Assembly: GCA_965243835.1 (NCBI GenBank)
Contig: OZ251578.1
Coordinates: 1,302,001 to 1,366,000, forward strand
Length of the DNA stretch: 64,000 nucleotides
Direction of reading: 5' to 3'
Source: G965202665 sp965243835
GTDB taxonomy: Bacteria > Actinomycetota > Acidimicrobiia > Spongiisociales > Spongiisociaceae
Position 1 is the first letter of the stretch, and each line of letters starts with the position of its first letter. Under the pieces are notes generated by a model. That model made no database searches and was not told the DNA's origin. It worked only from the letters and a program-made list of their open reading frames with translations. The position numbers and the translations under genes were made by a program. This document shows positions 59,669 through 64,000 of the stretch, piece after piece.

Positions 59669-60451
59669 ATGCTGGACAACATCCTGGCCGGGGTGCGGCG
59701 TCGTCTTCCTTTTATTCAAGCCTTGGAAGGGGAGTTGCGGGCCGCCGCCCTGAGCCGTCCGCCGGCCCGGGATTTCGCCGCCGCCCTGTCCGCCCCCGGC
59801 TTGTCGGTGATCGCCGAGTTCAAACGGGCTTCCCCTTCCCGGGGGACGCTCAATGCGGACATGAACCCGGCGGAGCGGGCCCGCCAATACGCCGCGGGCG
59901 GGGCGGCCGCCTTGTCGGTGCTGACCGAACCTGAGTTTTTTCTGGGTTCCGGCGATGATTTGGAGGAGGCGCGGGGGGCGGCGGACCTGCCCGCGTTGCG
60001 CAAGGATTTTCTCCTGGACCGGGCCCAGGTGTGGGAAACGCGGGCCATGGGGGCGGACGCGGCGCTGTTCATCGCCGCCCTCTTGGACGATGACCGGTTG
60101 CCGGGTCTGTTGCGCGTCGCCCGCGCGGCCGGGTTGGCGGCCCTGGTGGAGGTGCACGACCGGAGCGAGGCGGAGCGGGCCCTGCGGGCCGGAGCGGAGA
60201 TCGTGGGGGTCAACAACCGGGACCTGGGCTCTTTCGAAGTGGATCTGGCCGTCAGCGAAAAGCTGGCTCCCCTGCTGGCCGAAGTCCCCGTAACCGTTGC
60301 GGAAAGCGGAGTGGGCTCCCCCGGGGACGCAGCCCGCTTGGCCGCCGCCGGTTACGACGCCCTGCTGGTGGGGGAGTACCTGACCGTCGCCCCCGACCCG
60401 GCCGCCGCCCTGCGCGGCTTGCGGGAGGTCGCCCCCGGCGGGCCGGGATGA
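59669..60451 (+). CDS. trpC: Indole-3-glycerol phosphate synthase
   Basis: 260 aa TIM barrel. VIAEFKRASPSRGTL (catalytic Lys region), LSVLTEPEFFLGS, LRKDFLLDRAQVWETRAMGADA, VEVHDRSEAERAL, VGVNNRDLGSFEVDL and VAESGVGSPGDAARL are complete. A TAGTCT box lies 9 nt upstream of ATG. Not fused to trpF. Confidence 0.96.
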   Translation: MLDNILAGVRRRLPFIQALEGELRAAALSRPPARDFAAALSAPGLSVIAEFKRASPSRGTLNADMNPAERARQYAAGGAAALSVLTEPEFFLGSGDDLEEARGAADLPALRKDFLLDRAQVWETRAMGADAALFIAALLDDDRLPGLLRVARAAGLAALVEVHDRSEAERALRAGAEIVGVNNRDLGSFEVDLAVSEKLAPLLAEVPVTVAESGVGSPGDAARLAAAGYDALLVGEYLTVAPDPAAALRGLREVAPGGPG

Positions 60452-60464
60452 GGGCCGGGCGGCG

Positions 60465-61088
60465 ATGACCTGGGTGAAAGTGTGCGGGTTGCGCACCCCC
60501 GCCGATTTGGAGACGGCGGCCGCGGCCGGGGCGGACGCGGCCGGGCTGGTGCTGGTGGAGGACACTCCCCGTTGCCTGACCGTGCAGGAGGCGTCCCGTC
60601 TGGCGGCCCGCTCCGTTCTCCCCACCGTCATCCTCACCCGCGACCTGCCCCCCGCCCGGTTGGTGGAAACCTGGGAGCGGGTGGGGGCGGCCGGGGTGCA
60701 ACCCTACGGGGAGGGCAGGGAGACGGCCGGCCGGGCCGCGGCCGCAGCGGGGGCGTTCGTGCTCTATCCGGTGCGGGTGCGGGGTCCGGTGCGCCTGGAA
60801 ACCATTCCGGACAGGCATCTGCCCCTGTTGGACGGATACGAGCCGGATCGTTTGGGAGGCTCGGGGACGGCCCCCGCCGGAGAGTGGCTTCCACCGCCGG
60901 GGAGCCGCTACGTGCTGGCGGGCGGCCTGGGGCCGGACAACGTGGCGGAGGCCGTCCGCCGCCGCCGGCCGTGGGGGGTGGACGCCTCCTCCGGTTTGGA
61001 GTCCTCCCCCGGCCGGAAAGACCCGGCCCTGATCACCGCCTTCGTGCGGGCCGCCAAAGGGGCTCCGGCCCGGGGGGAGGGGGCGTGA
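60465..61088 (+). CDS. trpF: Phosphoribosylanthranilate isomerase
   Basis: 207 aa TIM barrel. VKVCGLRTPADLETAAAAGADAAGLV (catalytic Cys), LAGGLGPDNVAEAV and WGVDASSGLESSPGRKDPALI identify the family. A separate trpF contrasts with mycobacteria, which use the dual PriA isomerase instead. GTGA overlap with trpB. Confidence 0.93.
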   Translation: MTWVKVCGLRTPADLETAAAAGADAAGLVLVEDTPRCLTVQEASRLAARSVLPTVILTRDLPPARLVETWERVGAAGVQPYGEGRETAGRAAAAAGAFVLYPVRVRGPVRLETIPDRHLPLLDGYEPDRLGGSGTAPAGEWLPPPGSRYVLAGGLGPDNVAEAVRRRRPWGVDASSGLESSPGRKDPALITAFVRAAKGAPARGEGA

Positions 61089-62302
61089 GCGGCCCGCTAT
61101 CCGCCCGGGCCCCGAAACTGGACCGTCCAGATGAGCGGGGACGGTTCGGGGAGTACGGGGGGCGGTTCGCCCCCGAGACGCTGATGCCCGCCTTGGAGGA
61201 GCTGGCGGATGTCTTCGCGGAGACGTGGCGGGACGCCGGGTTCGCTGACCGTTTCCATCATCTGTTGCGCACCTACGCCGGCCGCCCCACCCCCTTGCAC
61301 GAGGCCCCCGCCCTTTCCAAAAAGTTGGGCCTGCGGGTATTGCTCAAGCGGGAGGACCTGGCGCACACCGGGGCTCACAAAATCAACAACGCCCTGGGCC
61401 AGGCCCTGCTGGCCAAGCGAATGGGCAAACCCCGCCTCATCGCCGAGACCGGGGCCGGCCAGCACGGGGTAGCCGCCGCCACCGCCGCCGCCTACGTCGG
61501 CTTGGAATGCGAAGTGTTCATGGGCGAGCGGGACATGGAACGGCAGGCCTTGAACGTCGCCCGCATGCGCATGCTGGGGGCGCGGGTGATTCCGGTCGCC
61601 TCCGGAGCGGGCACCTTGAAGGATGCGGTCAACGAAGCCATGCGGGACTGGGTGCGCACCGTGGAAACCACCCATTACATCATCGGGTCGGTGGTGGGGC
61701 CGCACCCTTTCCCGTGGATGGTGCGGGAGTTCCAGAAGGTGATCGGCGAGGAAAGCCTGGAGCAGGTGGGTGAAGCTTTGCCGGATACGGTGGTGGCCCC
61801 GGTGGGGGGCGGCTCCAACGCCATCGGCATGTTTTATCCGTTCGCTGGTTTGGAGGGGGTGGATCTGGTGGGGGTGGAAGCGGCCGGGGAGGGGATCGCA
61901 ACCGGTCGGCACGGGGCTTCCATCGGGGCCGGTTCCCCCGGAATTCTGCACGGGGCCCGCACCTACATGTTGCAGGATGAGGAAGGGCAGGTGTTGGAGG
62001 CGCATTCCATTTCCGCCGGTTTGGACTATCCGGGAGTGGGTCCCGAACACGCCTATTTCGCCGACGCCGGCTTGGCCCGCTACGAGTCGGTCACCGACGA
62101 AGAGGCCCTGCGGGGGGTGGAGTTGCTGGCCGTAACCGAAGGCATCATTCCCGCTTTGGAGTCGGCGCATGCGGTGGCCTGGACGGCCCGGGAGGCCGCT
62201 TCGCTCCGGGGCGGCGCCGCGCTCATCAACCTGTCCGGCCGGGGCGACAAGGATGTGGAGATCATCGCCGGGAAGACGCCGCTGAGGGAGGAGGGCCCAT
62301 GA
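61085..62302 (+). CDS. trpB: Tryptophan synthase beta chain
   Basis: 405 aa from GTG 61085. PLP enzyme joining indole and serine. GRFGEYGGRFAPETLMPAL at the N-terminus, PLP Lys99 in HTGAHKINNALGQALLAKRMGK, ETGAGQHGVA, the phosphate loop VGGGSNAIGMF and HSISAGLDYPGVGPEHAYF. The usual TrpB1 form. Confidence 0.97.
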   Translation: MSGPLSARAPKLDRPDERGRFGEYGGRFAPETLMPALEELADVFAETWRDAGFADRFHHLLRTYAGRPTPLHEAPALSKKLGLRVLLKREDLAHTGAHKINNALGQALLAKRMGKPRLIAETGAGQHGVAAATAAAYVGLECEVFMGERDMERQALNVARMRMLGARVIPVASGAGTLKDAVNEAMRDWVRTVETTHYIIGSVVGPHPFPWMVREFQKVIGEESLEQVGEALPDTVVAPVGGGSNAIGMFYPFAGLEGVDLVGVEAAGEGIATGRHGASIGAGSPGILHGARTYMLQDEEGQVLEAHSISAGLDYPGVGPEHAYFADAGLARYESVTDEEALRGVELLAVTEGIIPALESAHAVAWTAREAASLRGGAALINLSGRGDKDVEIIAGKTPLREEGP

Positions 62303-62315
62303 GGGGGGCGGGGCG

Positions 62316-63128
62316 GTGAGCCGGGCCGCTTTGCAGGCCATGTTCGCCCGGGTGCGGGAGTCGGGGCGGGCCGCTTTTCTGCCCTTTATGACCGCCGGTT
62401 TGCCCTCCCCGGAGCGGGCGGTGGATGTTTTCGTCGCCATGTCCGAGGCGGGGGCGGACGCCTTCGAGGTGGGCATCCCCTACAGCGATCCGCTGATGGA
62501 CGGCCCGGTCATCGCCGAGGGCAGCGCCCGGGCCTTGCAGTCGGGCATGACGTTGCGGTCGGGGTTGGAGGTTTTGAGGAGGGTTGCGGAGGCTACGGGC
62601 CGTCCCGTTTTGGCGATGTCCTACGCCAACCCGGTGTTCCGCATCGGCCCGGAACGATTCGCCCGCCGGGCGGCGGAGGCGGGGGCGGCCGGCCTGATCG
62701 TGGCCGACCTGCCCTTGGAGGAGTCGCCCCCGGTGGCGGAGGCGGCCGCCGCGGCCGGGATCGGCCTGGTTCTGTTCGCCGCTCCCACCACCTCCGAAGC
62801 CCGCCTGTCCCGGATCGCGGTCGCCGACCCGGTATTCATCTACGGGGTGGCGGAGATGGGAGTGACCGGCGAACGGGCCTCCTCCTCCGACCACCCCCGG
62901 CGTTTGGCTTCCCGCATCCGCTCCCTGACCGACGTTCCGTTGGTGATGGGGGTGGGGATCAGCACCCCCGCCCAAGCGGCGGCCATCGCCCCCTACGCCG
63001 ACGGGGTGATCGTCGGTTCGGCCCTGGTGCGCCGGGCCCTGCATTCCCCCGACCCGATTTCCGAAGTGGGGGCCGCCGCCCGCGATCTGGCCCGCGCCCT
63101 GCGCAATGTTGCATCCGGCCCGGAGTAA
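62316..63128 (+). CDS. trpA: Tryptophan synthase alpha chain
   Basis: 270 aa from GTG 62316, with GAGGGGGGCGGG upstream. Cleaves indole-3-glycerol phosphate. FLPFMTAGLPSPERAVDVF, the catalytic Glu in DAFEVGIPYSDPLMDGPVIAEGS, YANPVFRIG, GLIVADLPLEES and GVGISTPAQAAAIAPYADGVIVGSAL are all present. The tRNA-Leu promoter overlaps its 3' end. Confidence 0.96.
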   Translation: MSRAALQAMFARVRESGRAAFLPFMTAGLPSPERAVDVFVAMSEAGADAFEVGIPYSDPLMDGPVIAEGSARALQSGMTLRSGLEVLRRVAEATGRPVLAMSYANPVFRIGPERFARRAAEAGAAGLIVADLPLEESPPVAEAAAAAGIGLVLFAAPTTSEARLSRIAVADPVFIYGVAEMGVTGERASSSDHPRRLASRIRSLTDVPLVMGVGISTPAQAAAIAPYADGVIVGSALVRRALHSPDPISEVGAAARDLARALRNVASGPE

Positions 63129-63138
63129 ATGGTAGAAT
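63109..63138 (+). promoter_or_regulatory. Promoter of tRNA-Leu
   Basis: TTGCAT (63109-63114), an 18-bp spacer and TAGAAT (63133-63138), placing the start a few bases before the mature tRNA 5' end (63152). The -35 lies inside trpA. Confidence 0.6.
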
Positions 63139-63151
63139 GGCAACCGCGCAA

Positions 63152-63236
63152 GCCGGGATGGCGGAACTAGGTAGACGCGCCGGATTCAAAATCCGGTGCC
63201 CGCAAGGGCGTATGGGTTCGATTCCCATTCCCGGTA
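63152..63236 (+). tRNA. tRNA-Leu, anticodon CAA
   Basis: 85-nt class II tRNA. The acceptor stem GCCGGGA (63152-63158) pairs with TCCCGGT (63229-63235, first pair G-U). Anticodon stem CCGGA/TCCGG encloses the loop TTCAAAA with anticodon CAA at 63187-63189, reading UUG. A long variable arm (TGCCCGCAAGGGCG) and a T-arm ATGGGTTCGATTCCCAT are present. The discriminator is A; CCA is not encoded. Confidence 0.97.
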
Positions 63237-63284
63237 CCTTTGAATATTTTAAGATCCGGGTTCGGCCTGCGACAATTTGATTCC

Positions 63285-63315
63285 CCTCCGCATATGATGA
63301 TCAGCTTTGCGGAGG
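63285..63315 (+). terminator. Hairpin downstream of tRNA-Leu
   Basis: 8-bp stem CCTCCGCA (63285-63292) with TGCGGAGG (63308-63315), followed by a T-rich CTATTGCTTCTTCT. Plausible terminator of the tRNA transcript. Confidence 0.5.
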
Positions 63316-63455
63316 CTATTGCTTCTTCTACAATGAAAGATAATGTCAAATAATTCTGTTTTCGCCAAACATGCGGCGATTGGTTGCACGCAGGTGATGA
63401 GACCATTCCGCATAGATGGACGCGCCTAAAAATTAACCCTTCCGCTTTGGGCAGG

Positions 63456-63713
63456 ATGAGGATTGAGCAGATACTGCAGGTTTTGAATAATTGGGAAACA
63501 GAGACTTTTTGGGTAGAAAGCCTGGATCCGCGCCGGGAGTATTATCATGTCCTGCTTGTTCGACAAGATGGTATAGACCATCTTGTTTACGCGGAGAGCA
63601 AAATAGCTCCGGAGGCGATGGTGTTTCACAGTTGTCCAGGTATTTGCGGATCCTCCAGAAACCTGTTATATAATAAAGGCATGACCGACATGGAAGGCGG
63701 CGATGATGGCTGA
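63456..63713 (+). CDS. Hypothetical 85-aa protein
   Basis: From ATG 63456 (TTG 63384 would add 24 residues). MRIEQILQVLNNWETETFWVESLDPRREYYHVLLVRQDGIDHLVYAESKI...: compact alpha/beta-looking, with aromatic residues and two late Cys; no family recognised. The DNA is clearly AT-richer than the chromosome average here. No good Shine-Dalgarno, so the start is uncertain. Overlaps the next ORF by 11 nt, the arrangement expected of a two-gene unit. Confidence 0.4.
   Translation: MRIEQILQVLNNWETETFWVESLDPRREYYHVLLVRQDGIDHLVYAESKIAPEAMVFHSCPGICGSSRNLLYNKGMTDMEGGDDG
63669..63674 (+). promoter_or_regulatory. Consensus TATAAT box before the last small gene
   Basis: A perfect TATAAT with a poor -35 candidate (TTGCGG, 19 bp upstream), inside the end of the preceding ORF and 28 nt before ATG 63703. 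Confidence 0.4.
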
Positions 63714-63933
63714 GATTGCCGAGCGGGTCGAGTTTCTTGGTGCGTTGGCGCCGCCCGACGGTGCGGACGATCAGGCTGAGGTTGAAGAATGGATCGCATC
63801 GGTGGAGCGGGGAGATCCGGAGCATGTAGCGGCGATGGCGGAGCTAGTCCATAGGTGGGAGGAGAAGGGATGGCGGATTGTTCCCGGCGAGAGACCGGGA
63901 GATCCACCGCGCGGTATGCGCGTCGCAGACTAG
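63703..63933 (+). CDS. Hypothetical small acidic protein
   Basis: 76 aa from ATG 63703 (ATG 63706 is also possible); GGAAGG at good distance. Sequence AEIAERVEFLGALAPPDGADDQAEVEEWIASVERGDPEHVAAMAELVHRWEEKGWRIVPG..., acidic and mostly helical. I recognise no family. The overlapping small ORF upstream makes a toxin-antitoxin-like or other paired arrangement conceivable, but nothing in the sequence proves it. Confidence 0.5.
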   Translation: MMAEIAERVEFLGALAPPDGADDQAEVEEWIASVERGDPEHVAAMAELVHRWEEKGWRIVPGERPGDPPRGMRVAD

Positions 63934-64000
63934 AAAGCGAAAATAAGGCACAGGTTCGCCTTCATAGCGGTTGCCACCGCCCTCTGTTCGCTTGTCGCGC
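63934..64000 (+). other. Possible beginning of a secreted protein at the window edge
   Basis: Directly after the TAG at 63931-63933, the same frame reads KAKIRHRFAFIAVATALCSLVA, which looks like a signal peptide, and remains open to the window end. There is no ATG/GTG/TTG in it; ATA 63943 or a further in-frame codon would have to start translation, or the gene is broken. Too little is visible to decide. Confidence 0.25.

Noticed and set aside
63167..63406. Minus-strand ORF ending in GNGNRTHTPLRAPDFESGAST
   Set aside because: This is the well-known false peptide produced by translating the complement of a tRNA-Leu gene.

Overview
High-GC bacterial chromosome segment, read here as an actinobacterium, most likely of the class Acidimicrobiia (the class-level placement is inference). 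The strongest support is the order mihF-gmk-rpoZ-coaBC-metK-priA-def-fmt-rsmB-rpe-rib genes. The actinobacterial integration host factor MihF is restricted to Actinobacteria, and the same order is known from mycobacteria. PriA lacks helicase motifs, as in other Actinobacteria. TANNNT -10 boxes lie 6-7 nt upstream of several start codons, as in leaderless actinobacterial mRNAs.

Layout. 1-9.7 kb: end of alaS, ruvX, a 123-bp tandem repeat grown from the ruvX 3' end, mltG, aroE, an insertion-scarred island (IS481-type and IS110-type remnants, a small secreted SLH-domain protein, a solo IS end), a prepilin peptidase, aroC, an aroK-aroB fusion and efp. 9.65-19.2 kb: nusB and the pyrimidine operon pyrR-pyrB-pyrC-carA-carB-pyrD-pyrF, whose mRNA leader carries a recognisable PyrR-binding loop. 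19.3-26.3 kb: mihF, gmk, rpoZ, coaBC, metK, priA, def, fmt. 26.4-33.9 kb: one giant secreted protein of about 17 Calx-beta-like domains ending in three SLH domains. 34-38.8 kb: rsmB, rpe and the riboflavin genes ribD (deaminase only), ribE, ribBA, ribH. 38.8-40.1 kb: an AT-richer patch with a small unknown gene divergent from an orphan D12-class adenine methylase. 40.1-46.5 kb: infC (ATC start), rpmI, rplT, pheS, pheT, argF, mpg. 46.5-53.7 kb: dnaE, small genes, thyA with an in-frame insert, a hotdog thioesterase and nth. 53.7-57.2 kb: a MATE exporter, an MFS transporter and ccdA. 57.2-63.1 kb: trpE-ygfZ-trpC-trpF-trpB-trpA. 63.15 kb: tRNA-Leu(CAA), followed by an AT-richer end with two tiny unknown genes.

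Most genes are housekeeping and tightly packed, with many 4-nt ATGA/GTGA overlaps implying translational coupling. The most interesting features are: the PyrR loop whose outer stem would hide a Shine-Dalgarno sequence; four well-supported non-canonical starts (CTG for coaBC, priA and ribE; ATC for infC); a recurring leaderless-promoter pattern; the giant Calx-beta/SLH surface protein with an internal super-repeat and a base-skew switch; the ruvX-derived minisatellite; and the thyA insert. I found no CRISPR array, no defence island and no complete mobile element.
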